The notes below the pieces were generated by a model. The model did not search any database and was not told where the DNA came from. It saw only the letters and a list, made by a program, of their open reading frames with translations. From the NCBI GenBank assembly GCA_049587755.1, contig JBAVEN010000086.1:30997-94996 (forward strand): a DNA stretch of 64,000 nt, written 5' to 3'. Below are positions 54,674 to 63,777 of this stretch, one piece after another. Source of the DNA: Bog-375 sp049587755 (GTDB taxonomy: Bacteria; Acidobacteriota; Terriglobia; Bryobacterales; Bryobacteraceae). The position numbers were made by a program, and so were the translations under genes. The stretch's first letter is position 1, and each line of letters starts with the position of its first letter.

Positions 54674-55183
54674 GCCTGATTCTCCGTTTTCTACACTCGG
54701 ATTCAACTGGTGATCGTTGGCCTGCGGGAAACGAGCGCTCGGGCGGTGCCTGTTGATGTCGGAGCTGATGCTCTCATTTCCTGAGCCGCTTCGCGGCGCG
54801 ACGTTCAGACAGACTGCCGGTGAACGCATGGCTCCGACAACTCGTTAACCAGACATACCGATGAAACTAGCCTGGCACTCGATGCATACACTTGCAATCA
54901 CCAATAGAGTTAACGCATCGAGGGTTCTCCAACGTTAGAAAGGAGGAACTGGAGCCGGCAATTCTGCTTGCTTACCTTGGTTAACGGAGTGGCGGCGACG
55001 ACAGACAGCATTGACTGAGATGCCTTCGGCGGGCGAGAGTTAGGAAGCGGCATCATCTTAGTGCTTTGCCTTTAAGGGTGGGAAATGCGCAGTTTACCTG
55101 GAGCAGTTCCAGGCGGTGGTCTGAGCGATAAGGATTCTTCCTCGGTCGCGAAGTGTCCCGCGAAGGGAGTATGGAGGCCAGAC
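54674..55183. other. Divergent intergenic region with repeated GTTAAC sites
   Basis: 510 bases between the kinase and the receiver-CpaE genes. GTTAAC occurs at 54844-54849, 54909-54914 and 54980-54985; the first and third sit in an 8-bp inverted repeat (GTTAACCA and TGGTTAAC). They may be binding sites for a regulator serving both sides. No gene is recognised. Confidence 0.4.
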
Positions 55184-56374
55184 ATGCAGGAGAAGCCCAG
55201 CCGCCTACTGCTAGTTGAGGACAACCCTGGCGATGCCCGGTTAGTCTGGGAAATGCTTTCGGACGCGGAGAACAACCCTTTCCAGATTCAGACCGTGGAT
55301 TCGCTTGTCGGCGCATTGTCCGCCCTGTCGCAGGGCCGCTTCGATGTAGTGTTGTTGGATCTCTCACTGCCCGATTCGAACGGCTTGGAGACGCTCCTAG
55401 CCGTGGAGCGCCACGCTGCGGGCATCCCCATCGTGCTGTTGACCGGCCTTACCAGCGAGTCTATGGCCTTGGCTGCCGTAAAGCGCGGCGCGCAGGATTA
55501 CCTGGTGAAAGGTACCCTGACTCCGGAAAGCCTCTTGCGCGCTCTTCAATATGCGATAGTGAGGCACCAAGGCAATCCGGGGCTGTCCGGCCCGGCGTCT
55601 GTCAAAGCTAAGATCGTCGGCGTGCTGGGCGCTAAAGGCGGCGTGGGAGTGACAACCTTCGCTTGCTGTTACGCTCAGGAGTTGAAGTGCCAATCGGCAG
55701 AGAGTGTCTTGCTGGTGGACCTGGACCCTGCTGCGGCATCGGCCGCATTTCTGATGAAGGCCCAATCCCGGTACACCGCCCTTGATGCGGCATCCAGCCT
55801 AAGCCGCCTGGACCAGGACTTTTGGAAAGGCATCATTGCAACCTCGGCCGCCGGTGTGGATCTGCTGCAGTCCCCAGGCGTGGCGGGCGCCTCCGAATCT
55901 TTGGACGGCGAGAGGATTCGCCATGTGCTGCGGTTTGCACGGGGCCTCTACCGCTGGATCGTCCTCGATCTGGGACGGTGGAACACGCTTTCGATGACGC
56001 TGCTGGACGAAGTTAGCGAGCTATTCGTCATGACGACTACGGAGTTGCCCTCGTTTTACGAGGCCGGGAGGCTGCTTAGAAAGCTGCAGGACCTGGGACG
56101 GCGACGGGAGAACATGCAGCTCGTGATTAATAGGAAGTCCAAGGCGATCCCATGCCCGCAGGACGAAGTGGAGAAAGCGCTGGGGTACCCTATTAATGCA
56201 TCAATGGGTGACTACACGTCGGAGTTACATGAGGCTTATGGGAGTGGGCACTTTCTGGATGGCAACCTACAACTCCAGAGGCAAGTAGCACAGTTGGTTT
56301 CCGTCGGTCTGGGGAAACCGGCAGCCGCGCCGAAATCCGGCATGAAGTGGTTTCAGTTTGTGAGGGCCATCTAA
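55184..56374 (+). CDS. Receiver-CpaE/MinD-like ATPase fusion, copy 1
   Basis: 396 residues from the ATG at 55184, with GGAGG six bases before it. The N-terminal receiver domain has LLVEDNPGDARLV, D59 in VVLLDLSLPDSNG and a late Lys in LVKGTL. After a linker (about residue 135) a ParA/MinD-type ATPase follows: VGVLGAKGGVGVTTFA with the deviant Walker A, LLVDLDPAA, and WIVLDLGRWN as Walker B-like. This is the CpaE build, known from localisation of type IV pili in Caulobacter; no pilus genes are in view. A near paralogue follows directly. Confidence 0.85.
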   Translation: MQEKPSRLLLVEDNPGDARLVWEMLSDAENNPFQIQTVDSLVGALSALSQGRFDVVLLDLSLPDSNGLETLLAVERHAAGIPIVLLTGLTSESMALAAVKRGAQDYLVKGTLTPESLLRALQYAIVRHQGNPGLSGPASVKAKIVGVLGAKGGVGVTTFACCYAQELKCQSAESVLLVDLDPAAASAAFLMKAQSRYTALDAASSLSRLDQDFWKGIIATSAAGVDLLQSPGVAGASESLDGERIRHVLRFARGLYRWIVLDLGRWNTLSMTLLDEVSELFVMTTTELPSFYEAGRLLRKLQDLGRRRENMQLVINRKSKAIPCPQDEVEKALGYPINASMGDYTSELHEAYGSGHFLDGNLQLQRQVAQLVSVGLGKPAAAPKSGMKWFQFVRAI

Positions 56375-56430
56375 GGGGCGACGATGTCAGCGGAGTCACC
56401 TCTCCCGCTGGCCATTACACGGCCTTTTCT

Positions 56431-57609
56431 ATGCAGGATGAACAGTACCGAGTGTTGATGGTCGAAGACAACGCCGGGGATGCACGCCTCGTGGAGGAGC
56501 TCCTGACGGACGCGAAGTGCAATATGTTTCGCGTTCACTGCGCGCGCAGCCTGGTGTCGGCGCTAGACATGTTGTCCCGCGTAGAATTTGATGTCGCCAT
56601 GGTTGATCTTTCCCTGCCCGACTCGGAAGGCCTCAATACTTTCCTCGAAATTCACCGCCACGCGCCGCATCTTCCTATCGTTGTGGTTACCGGCCTCGAC
56701 AACAACAACTTGGCGGTTCTTGCGGTGCAGCAGGGCGCTCAGGATTACATAACCAAAGCCAAACTCACCGCGGATGGCCTCGTCCGAGCCCTGAAGTACG
56801 GCATCGCCCGGGCTCCTTCGGAGAGGAAACTCCCCGATGTCGGCAATGCGAAGGTGATCGGAGTCTTAGGCGCCAAAGGCGGCGTCGGGACCACCACCAT
56901 CGCGTGTCATAGTGCCAGGGAATTGAGCAAACAGACGAAGCAGAAGGTCTTGTTGATGGAGACGGATGCCAGTACCGCTGGCGCGGCCTTCCTCATGCAG
57001 GTTAAGTCGCCACACAGTTTGCTGGATGCCGAGAAATCCGTCCATCGCTTGGATCAAGACCTATGGAAGAGTATCGTTTCCTCAGCGTCTGAAGGCGTCG
57101 ATCTGCTCCAATCGCCCGGCACGGTGCGCATCACCCAGGAGTCCCGTCGTGCACAAGATGTCCTTCGGTTTGCCACTTCGCTGTATGACTGGATCGTTTT
57201 GGACCTCGGACGGCTAAATGAGACTTCGCAAGACCTGTTGGCGCAGACCGCAGATTTGTTTCTGGTTACCGTACCAGACGTGGCTGCGATGGCCGAGACC
57301 AAGCGAGCTCTCAAGGGTCTGCTGGAACTGAATTTCGCCAGCGCCCGGACGCATCTGATCCTGAACCGGACCCCAAGGGGGCTCTCGATCGAAGGGCAAG
57401 CGGCGTTTGGCTATGCAATCTACGAAACGATCACCGACGAGTCAGACGAACTCCAGCAGGCGTATCGCGAGTCCCGCTTCCTCGATGACAAGCTCAAACT
57501 AAGCAAACAGACCGCCAAACTGGTAACGAAGTGGCTTGGCACTGAGATCAAGCAACCGAGCCCGCGTGGTCTGAGCCGCCTGGTTTCGCGGGCCATTGGA
57601 CGAATTTAA
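56431..57609 (+). CDS. Receiver-CpaE/MinD-like ATPase fusion, copy 2
   Basis: 392 residues from the ATG at 56431; the frame is open to 56347 inside the end of copy 1. Same build as copy 1: receiver with VLMVEDNAGDARLV and D59 in VAMVDLSLPDS, then VIGVLGAKGGVGTTTIA, LLMETDAST and WIVLDLGRLNE. Here Walker A has G-T-T-T where copy 1 has G-V-T-T. Sequence likeness throughout shows a tandem duplication with later divergence, so the two may form a heterodimer or answer different signals. It lies 56 bases after copy 1. Confidence 0.85.
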   Translation: MQDEQYRVLMVEDNAGDARLVEELLTDAKCNMFRVHCARSLVSALDMLSRVEFDVAMVDLSLPDSEGLNTFLEIHRHAPHLPIVVVTGLDNNNLAVLAVQQGAQDYITKAKLTADGLVRALKYGIARAPSERKLPDVGNAKVIGVLGAKGGVGTTTIACHSARELSKQTKQKVLLMETDASTAGAAFLMQVKSPHSLLDAEKSVHRLDQDLWKSIVSSASEGVDLLQSPGTVRITQESRRAQDVLRFATSLYDWIVLDLGRLNETSQDLLAQTADLFLVTVPDVAAMAETKRALKGLLELNFASARTHLILNRTPRGLSIEGQAAFGYAIYETITDESDELQQAYRESRFLDDKLKLSKQTAKLVTKWLGTEIKQPSPRGLSRLVSRAIGRI

Positions 57610-57765
57610 CCACGAGCTGTAATCCCGGCGGATACACCGTGAGCTTTCGGCAGGCCTGCCCAGGTCTGTAGGCGGTGCGCGCCGGGCCTTCGCCAACCAC
57701 AGGTTGATCAGCAGTCGAGGATTAAATTTCAGATATTCTGTCTTATAATTTGGCGGTAGGTCTTT

Positions 57766-58296
57766 ATGGAACATCCTCCCATCCGTTTCCCGGCTCTGGC
57801 TGCCAAGACGATGGTGTGCCACAGCCTCACCTACTTTTTCATGGGAGTTCTGGCAGCCCACTTTCTCAACTACGCCGAGGCGATGGCAAGGCCTGAATCA
57901 GGCATGCGCCCAATCAGTGATCCTTGGGTGATGGCGGGCCCGCTGTTCCAGCCGATCCGCGGGCTGATCTTCGCGCTGGTGTTTTATCCGCTGCGCGTGT
58001 GTCTGTTTGGCAGGAAGCACGGCTGGCTGCTCATGGGTTGGATACTCGTTGCGCTCGGCATCCTATCGACGTTCAGCGCGGCGTCTGGATCGCTTGAGGG
58101 AATGATTTACACTCCGACGCCGATCTTGTATCAGCTCAGAGGTTGGCTGGAGGTGGTCCCGCAGGCCATGCTGCTCTCGGCCCTGCTTTGTTACTGGGTG
58201 AATCACCCCGGCAAGAAATGGCTGGACTGGCTTCTTGGGATCGCATTCCTGGTCATGATGGCCATGCCGGTGATGGGATTACTGGTCCGCCACTAG
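57766..58296 (+). CDS. Integral membrane protein of unknown function
   Basis: 176 residues with four or five hydrophobic helices (TYFFMGVLAAHFLNY, IRGLIFALVFYPLRVCLFG, GWLLMGWILVALGILSTF, AMLLSALLCYW, LLGIAFLVMMAMPVMGLLV). No known motif is seen. TATAAT at 57744-57749 could be a -10 element placing the transcript start about 10 bases before the ATG. Confidence 0.65.
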   Translation: MEHPPIRFPALAAKTMVCHSLTYFFMGVLAAHFLNYAEAMARPESGMRPISDPWVMAGPLFQPIRGLIFALVFYPLRVCLFGRKHGWLLMGWILVALGILSTFSAASGSLEGMIYTPTPILYQLRGWLEVVPQAMLLSALLCYWVNHPGKKWLDWLLGIAFLVMMAMPVMGLLVRH

Positions 58297-58395
58297 TGAT
58301 CACAGCCATCAACCCCGCCGCGCCAGCGGCTTCGCTCAAGTCGCCAACCCGCAGAATGGCCCCGCGCAAGCGTGAACCGCGCCTGTTACGCGCGA

Positions 58396-58420
58396 GCGTT
58401 GTTCGCTATTATCGGACACT
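58396..58420 (+). repeat. Dispersed repeat, copy B
   Basis: GCGTTGTTCGCTA followed by TTATCGGACACT, just upstream of the tRNA-Leu region. It faces copy C (62784-62805) in inverted orientation. Confidence 0.6.
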
Positions 58421-58487
58421 ATGGACTGAACGCCTCGGGTGAGGCACATAATCGGCGACACTTTTCTGGAAAGTACTGAAAAGCTAT

Positions 58488-58576
58488 TGGTGCTGGAGGT
58501 GGGGGTCGAACCCACATGCTCAGTGAAGAGCGCGGGATTTTGAGTCCCGTGCGTCTGCCAGTTCCGCCACTCCAGC
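58488..58576 (-). tRNA. tRNA-Leu (CAA)
   Basis: On the minus strand GCTGGAG (58570-58576) pairs with CTCCAGC (58492-58498), followed by A and an encoded CCA. The anticodon stem-loop is CGGGA-CTCAAAA-TCCCG with anticodon CAA. A long variable arm (GCTCTTCACTGAGC) is typical of class II tRNA-Leu, and the T arm carries GGGTTCGACCC. Confidence 0.95.
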
Positions 58577-58587
58577 AAGTCTATGAC

Positions 58588-58683
58588 TCATTTGAGTTTA
58601 CCCCAGTTTGACACTTCGCGCACTGTAATGGTGGTGCCCAGTTGGCGGGCGACCTGGCCGGTAGAAAAGAATAGGGGTTGCAT
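58588..58683 (-). pseudogene. Truncated HTH (excisionase-like) remnant
   Basis: A 31-residue frame, MQPLFFSTGQVARQLGTTIT then VREVSNWGKLK, stops 11 bases from the tRNA-Leu gene. The start LFFSTGQVARQLG matches the first helix-turn-helix part of MerR/excisionase-like DNA-binding proteins, which are normally 60 residues or longer. It looks like the end left by an integrated element that used the tRNA gene as its site. Confidence 0.45.
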
Positions 58684-59227
58684 AGTGACATGAACATACG
58701 AAATTCCGTCCTTATTTTCAAAGGGTTAGCGGTTTTCCGTACGGTTTTCGGTATGGTTCTTGCACTCTCCGGTATGGTTTCTGGCGTGGTCTCTGGGGTG
58801 GTTTTGCGATCGGTCTGGGGACAACGGCCCTCAATTCGGTGGCGAGGTACGGGTGCCGGGCCAGCTTAAGGCCAAGGGAACTCGCCACAAGGCCTGCGAT
58901 CTTCACCCCAAGCCCTGCCACGCCTGGCCAAACCAAGACAGCGATCAATTCACGCCGCCAGGGGCGGCGGTTCGTTTCCGGAGCGCCGACTATGCGGGCC
59001 CCGATTAGCAACAAGTCGCCGGCACATCGGCACAACGACGAGCCCAGGACTGGCTTCGCCCTACGGCCCTCGACCGCTGCCGATATGAGGTGATAACGCT
59101 CGCCAAAGCCGGACCGCGACGCCCCACCGCGGTGCCTGCAACATTCTCCGAGTAGGCGACCATCCTGGAGTTGACCGGACCGAGCCCGCAAGTGGAGGTA
59201 AAATACTGCGTCGAAGCGGGAGGTTCC
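58684..59227. other. Gene-less stretch with degenerate short tandem repeats
   Basis: From about 58730 to 58812 there is a run of roughly 12-base units beginning GGT (GGTTTTCCGTAC, GGTTTTCGGTAT, GGTTTCTGGCGT, GGTCTCTGGGGT and similar), interrupted once. The rest, to 59227, shows nothing recognisable. Confidence 0.5.
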
Positions 59228-59758
59228 ATGGGCAAGCGGCTGGCAAGGCGTGAGCTATTTCAAGAAATCACGGTGGAACGGGAGGCGCTCAACAAACTTC
59301 TGAAGCAGATCAAAGCCCGGCAGATGACGCTGCCAGGTGTTACCCCCGGTGGATGGTCTGTGAAGGACATCCTGGCCCATGTCGTGGGCTGGCAGGGGCG
59401 AATCCTGAAATGGCATGAAGCAGAACAGCGAGGTGAAACGCCGGCCGTACCGGCACCCGGATTGACGTGGGGAGATTTGAAGCGCTTCAACGAGATGATT
59501 TACCAGGAACATCGCCGCCGTTCTCTCAAAGCGGTGTTACTGGACTATGAGGTCTTTCATAACCGAATGATCGCTCTTATCGAAGCTACTTCCGATGCAG
59601 ATTTGCTGGCGGTAGGCCGGTTCAAGTGGATGGGGCCGACGTGGACGCTCAGTGACTATTGCCGCGCGGAGACTGCAAGTCACTATCGTTGGGCGCGCAA
59701 GTGGATTCGCCGATGGAAGCGCGCACGGGACCAGTCTGAACATCGGACAAGCGGCTAA
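59228..59758 (+). CDS. ClbS/DfsB-family four-helix protein
   Basis: 176 residues from the ATG at 59228, with GGGAGG just before it. Patterns PGGWSVKDILAHVVGWQGRIL, LTWGDLKRFNEMIYQEHRRR and DYCRAETASHYRWARKWIRRW agree with the ClbS/DfsB (DUF1706) family, helical-bundle proteins related to DinB. ClbS protects against colibactin by opening its cyclopropane; most family members have no known job. Surface and C-terminus are very basic. Single gene. Confidence 0.75.
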   Translation: MGKRLARRELFQEITVEREALNKLLKQIKARQMTLPGVTPGGWSVKDILAHVVGWQGRILKWHEAEQRGETPAVPAPGLTWGDLKRFNEMIYQEHRRRSLKAVLLDYEVFHNRMIALIEATSDADLLAVGRFKWMGPTWTLSDYCRAETASHYRWARKWIRRWKRARDQSEHRTSG

Positions 59759-60258
59759 TCGCGCTAACCGCACATCCCCCGAGAAGAGTCGCCCTTTTGC
59801 TATCGCTACTGCGAAGAACTCCCTGAGCAAGGACAGGGTCTCCGGAAAGCCAGCTGCGTTCAGGGATTCCAATTGGATTCCTCCTGGATGACGCGCTACT
59901 CGGAAACAGCGCGGCGGGCCCCCTTGCCGGCGGAATTGGCTACCGATAATGGTAAATATCGCTCGCGTGGATTCGGCGCGTGGCTGGACCAGGCCCACTC
60001 GACGATTAGCGACTTCTCTGGGATCGATCAGCCGGCTTCGAGGTCGGGGCTCACGAATAAGTCGTGGCCTCAAAAGGCTGTCTGTTTCAGACCGAATACC
60101 GAGGACCATCGGGATATGCCTCGGTTTGCGTGAACGGTTCCGAACGCGGAAATTCCGGAAACGAACACTGCCTGCATCAACCAGGGAGCCAAGAGCCTTT
60201 GTTTTCTGCAACTATAGCAGCGGCAAACGACGTGCCCAACAACTCTAAGGAGAATCCC
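59759..60258. other. Intergenic region upstream of the ADOP permease
   Basis: 500 bases. AAGGAG before the ATG at 60259 is a clear ribosome binding site. A PadR-type regulator, often found before ADOP genes, is not present. No gene is recognised. Confidence 0.45.
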
Positions 60259-62724
60259 ATGGCCGAGAGCATCGCCACCTTCCTGCATGATCTGAGATCC
60301 GCGGCCCGTTCCCTGGGCCACGTAAAGGGCCTGACGGCAACCGTCATTGTGACCTTGGCGCTGGGAATCGGCGCCAATGCTGCGATGTTCAGCCTGCTGC
60401 GTGGGGTTCTGCTGCGTCCACTGGTCAACAGTGACGAGGCCCGCCTCATCTATATCCGGCAGAGCGCGGATGGCGCCAACGACACGTTCTCAATTCCGGA
60501 AATAAACGATCTGCGTTCGCGCTTGAAATCCTTTAACGCGTTCGGCGATTTCTCCACAATCGGCTTCACCATGGCGGGGCTTGGAGAACCTCGCTCGGTT
60601 CATGCTGGGGTGGCCGGAGGATCGTATTTCCAGGTGATGGGCTTGCGTCCAGTGCTCGGCCGCTTATTGGATGCGCACGATGACAGCCCACAGGCTACCG
60701 GCGCCGTGGTGTTGACGTATCGCTTTTGGTCGACAGCCTTCAACAGCGATCCCTCCGTGATCGGCAGAACCATCCGGCTCGGGTCGTTTGTTGATACGCG
60801 CACGGCCACCATCGTCGGGGTTTTGGAGCCATGCGTCCCTTATCCTCAGTACACGGACATCATCGCCAATATCGTGACCAGCTCGCATCATCTCTCGGCC
60901 ACCATGGTGACCGGACGGATACACCGGATGACCGAATTGTTCGCGAGGCTCGCGCCTGGTGCCGATCTGAAAGCGGCGCGCGCGGAGTTGCAGTCAGTAT
61001 ACGGGGCCATGAAGCGGGAGCATCCCGAGGCCTATCCCTCCCGGACGGATTTTCAAATCAGCGCGGTGCGGCTGCGCGACCAGCTCACCTCCGGAGCGCG
61101 GACCATATTGCTGGTGCTGATGGCAGCATCAGTGCTGGTTTTTGTTATCGCCTGTTCCAACGTCGCGAACCTGATTCTGGCGCGCACCGTGCGCCGTGAA
61201 AACGAGCTCGGTATCCGCGCGGCGCTGGGAGCCAGCACCGTCGACCTGCGTCGCATTCTGTTGGCCGAGAGCCTCCTGCTATGTGTCGCTGGCGCGGCCA
61301 TCGGCATCCTCATCGCCAGGCCGATGGTGGCCGTGCTCGCGCGATACGTCTCCCGCTATTCCGTGCGTGCCCTCGACCTCGCCGTGGATTCGAGCATGCT
61401 CTGGGTCGGGGCCGGGCTGGCCGTGCTGGCCGCGGCGCTTCTTGCATTCATTCCGCGCCTGCCGTCGTCGGGAGGCGCCCAGGGGTTCGGCCTGATAAGC
61501 GGGAGCCCGCGAGCGACTCGCGCCACGAATCGCAAACTGAAGGTTTTTGCGCTGGTTCAGATCGCCGCCTCCTTCGTGCTCGTCGTGGGGGCCGCCGCGA
61601 CTGTGAACACGCTTCTGTCTCTTGAGTCTGTCCGGAGTGGTTTCGATACATACCATGTGCTCGCAGTAGACGTGCCCGTGATGCGTAACGGAAAAACGCC
61701 CGGCCAGGTGGTGGATTTCTACCGGGAGGCAGCGCACAGAATCCGTCAATTGCCCGGCGTTCTGAACGTTGCTGTCGGGTCCGTTCCGTGGCGCGATGGC
61801 GACTTCACACTCGAATTCTCTCGGGATGGGCACGTACCTGCGGCGGGCGAGGAATATCCCCGCGCGGCTTTTCAGGTCACCTCACCCGGCTTTTTCGCGA
61901 CGCTTGGCTTGCCTGTCCTCGAAGGGCGCGACTTTAACGATGCCGACCGCAATGGCAGCGAGCCCGTCGCGATCGTCAGCGCGAGCCTGGCGCAACGGAT
62001 GTTCCCTGATGGGCACAGTTTGGGCCATCATGTGCTGTGGACCGACCCGATTCTGAAGTTCGCTCCCGGCGTGAACCCTCAGTCCCGGCGCATTATCGGA
62101 GTGGTGCCCGATATCGACAACACCAATCTTGTGCCGAAGCCAACTATGACCGTGTATCATCCTTTCGATCAGGAGCAATTCCTGGGAGGAGGGCATCTCC
62201 TGGTTAACGTGCGCTCTGATCCTTATGCTCTGGTGAAGCCGATCACGCGTATCATGCGCACATTATCCGCAGACCAGCCCGTGGAACACGCGAAGACCCT
62301 GGAAGACATCCGTGCGGAGGTGCTTTCACCAGAACGGCTCAATGCCGTGGTATCCGGCGTCTTCGCGGGCGTGGCGCTGCTCATCGCAGTGGTGGGCGTT
62401 GCCGGTGTGCTCGCATTCTCCGTCAGCGGACGCACCCGGGAGTTTGGCATCCGGATGGCCGTCGGTTCGAGCCCACGGCATCTGCTGCTCCGCGTGATCG
62501 GCGAGGGCGCGACCATGGCGGTCGGGGGGCTTGCCCTCGGCATTGGTTGTGGATATTGGCTGGCGCAACTGGCGGGCGGTGTTGTCGGAGATCTGAAGAT
62601 GCCGGGCGTGCTGCCGGTCGCCGGTTCGGCTTTGGTGTTACTGCTTGCCGCCGTGACTGCCTCGGCGATACCCGCGGCTCGGGCAGCCCGAATTGACGTG
62701 ATCCAGGCACTGCGAACCGAGTGA
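60259..62724 (+). CDS. ADOP-type MacB-like ABC transporter permease
   Basis: 821 residues. Two copies of the FtsX/MacB permease unit: the first starts with FLHDLRSAARSLGHVKGLTA and a membrane helix, has a periplasmic MacB-core domain, then FVIACSNVANLILARTVRREN and ELGIRAALGAS; the second ends with VAGVLAFSVSGRTREFGIRM, AVGSSPRHLLLRVIGEGATM and AARIDVIQALRTE. This duplicated form is the ADOP family expanded in Acidobacteriota. No ATPase gene is adjacent, so it would rely on one elsewhere. Substrate unknown. Inverted copies of a dispersed repeat lie at 58396-58420 and 62784-62805. Confidence 0.92.
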   Translation: MAESIATFLHDLRSAARSLGHVKGLTATVIVTLALGIGANAAMFSLLRGVLLRPLVNSDEARLIYIRQSADGANDTFSIPEINDLRSRLKSFNAFGDFSTIGFTMAGLGEPRSVHAGVAGGSYFQVMGLRPVLGRLLDAHDDSPQATGAVVLTYRFWSTAFNSDPSVIGRTIRLGSFVDTRTATIVGVLEPCVPYPQYTDIIANIVTSSHHLSATMVTGRIHRMTELFARLAPGADLKAARAELQSVYGAMKREHPEAYPSRTDFQISAVRLRDQLTSGARTILLVLMAASVLVFVIACSNVANLILARTVRRENELGIRAALGASTVDLRRILLAESLLLCVAGAAIGILIARPMVAVLARYVSRYSVRALDLAVDSSMLWVGAGLAVLAAALLAFIPRLPSSGGAQGFGLISGSPRATRATNRKLKVFALVQIAASFVLVVGAAATVNTLLSLESVRSGFDTYHVLAVDVPVMRNGKTPGQVVDFYREAAHRIRQLPGVLNVAVGSVPWRDGDFTLEFSRDGHVPAAGEEYPRAAFQVTSPGFFATLGLPVLEGRDFNDADRNGSEPVAIVSASLAQRMFPDGHSLGHHVLWTDPILKFAPGVNPQSRRIIGVVPDIDNTNLVPKPTMTVYHPFDQEQFLGGGHLLVNVRSDPYALVKPITRIMRTLSADQPVEHAKTLEDIRAEVLSPERLNAVVSGVFAGVALLIAVVGVAGVLAFSVSGRTREFGIRMAVGSSPRHLLLRVIGEGATMAVGGLALGIGCGYWLAQLAGGVVGDLKMPGVLPVAGSALVLLLAAVTASAIPAARAARIDVIQALRTE

Positions 62725-62783
62725 GAACGTGCCCGAGAAGTCAGCCAGGTCCGCAGCATACTCGCGCGTCCCTGCCGGGGAAT

Positions 62784-62805
62784 AGTGTCCGATAGCGAAT
62801 AACGC
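62784..62805 (-). repeat. Dispersed repeat, copy C
   Basis: Reads GCGTTATTCGCTATCGGACACT on the minus strand, lacking the TTA found in the middle of copy B. Together with copy B it brackets the tRNA, ClbS-like and ADOP genes as an inverted pair. Confidence 0.6.
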
Positions 62806-62993
62806 TCGCGTCGAGCCTGCGCCTGCTCCCGGCGGCGCCAGCTTCACCGTCTAACTGGGTCACGGTCGGAAACTCTTCTGCGAAACGCCCATTTCTGTGC
62901 CCATGCGTCGAAAACCGCTTTTGCGCGACACCCAATGTGGTTGCGAGGTTGTTTCCCAATACTTCTGGCCCAGAGTCCCATACAATATCTGGG

Positions 62994-63777
62994 ATGGGTC
63001 TAGACGGTCGGGTCGCAATCGTGACCGGCGCCACCAAAGGCGTTGGCCGAGGCATCGGGAGCGAGCTCGCCCGGAATGGGGCGCGTGTCTTCGTGACGGG
63101 TCGGTCAGTGCCGGATGGCGAGCGTCTTGATAAGCAAATCACGCATATCCGATGCGATCACGAACTCGACATCCAGGTAGAGGCGGCATTTAACCTGATC
63201 GTCAGCGAAGCGAAGGCGATCGACATCCTGGTGAACAACGTGTGGGGCGGCTATGAGCGGATGGTGGAGGACGGCGTTTTCACGTGGTCGAAGCCGTTCT
63301 GGGAAGCCACTGTGGCGTTGGGACGCGATGTTTCGTGCGGGCGTTCGCGCGCACTACCAAGCCAGTCAGATTGCTGCGCGTGCGATGATTGCTCAGGGTC
63401 GGGGACTTATCGTGAACATCTCGTTTTGGGCGGCACAAAAGCACATCGGTAACGTCGCCTATGGCGTGTCGAAAGCCGCGACGGACAAGATGACGGCAGA
63501 CATGGCGACCGAGCTGAAGCGGTATGATGTTGCCGTAGTTTCGCTCTACCCAGGACTCGTCCGCACCGAGAGAGTGATGGAGTCAGCGAAATGGCTCGAT
63601 TTGAGTAATTCCGAATCTCCTGAGTTCATTGGTCGGGCCGTCGCCTCCCTTGCGGCCGACCCTGAGGTTCTTCGCCAAACCGGAAGGGTGCTGGTGGCGG
63701 CGAGCCTCGCGAAGACGTACGGTTTCACCGATATCGACGGCTCAACTCCCCGCCCTCTAACACTGACCGATCTCTGA
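62994..63777 (+). pseudogene. Short-chain dehydrogenase gene with a frameshift
   Basis: The first part from the ATG at 62994 encodes AIVTGATKGVGRGIGSELAR (NAD(P)-binding glycines) to DILVNNVWGGYERM and KPFWE. At about 63306 the frame changes, and the family sequence goes on one frame over as PLWRWDAMFRAGVRAHYQAS, NISFWAAQKHIG, YGVSKAATDK (catalytic Tyr and Lys) and SLYPGLVRTE to GSTPRPLTLTDL. Joined, it is a full SDR of about 260 residues. One inserted or two lost bases would explain it. It is either a recent pseudogene or a sequencing error; the rest is intact. Confidence 0.8.
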
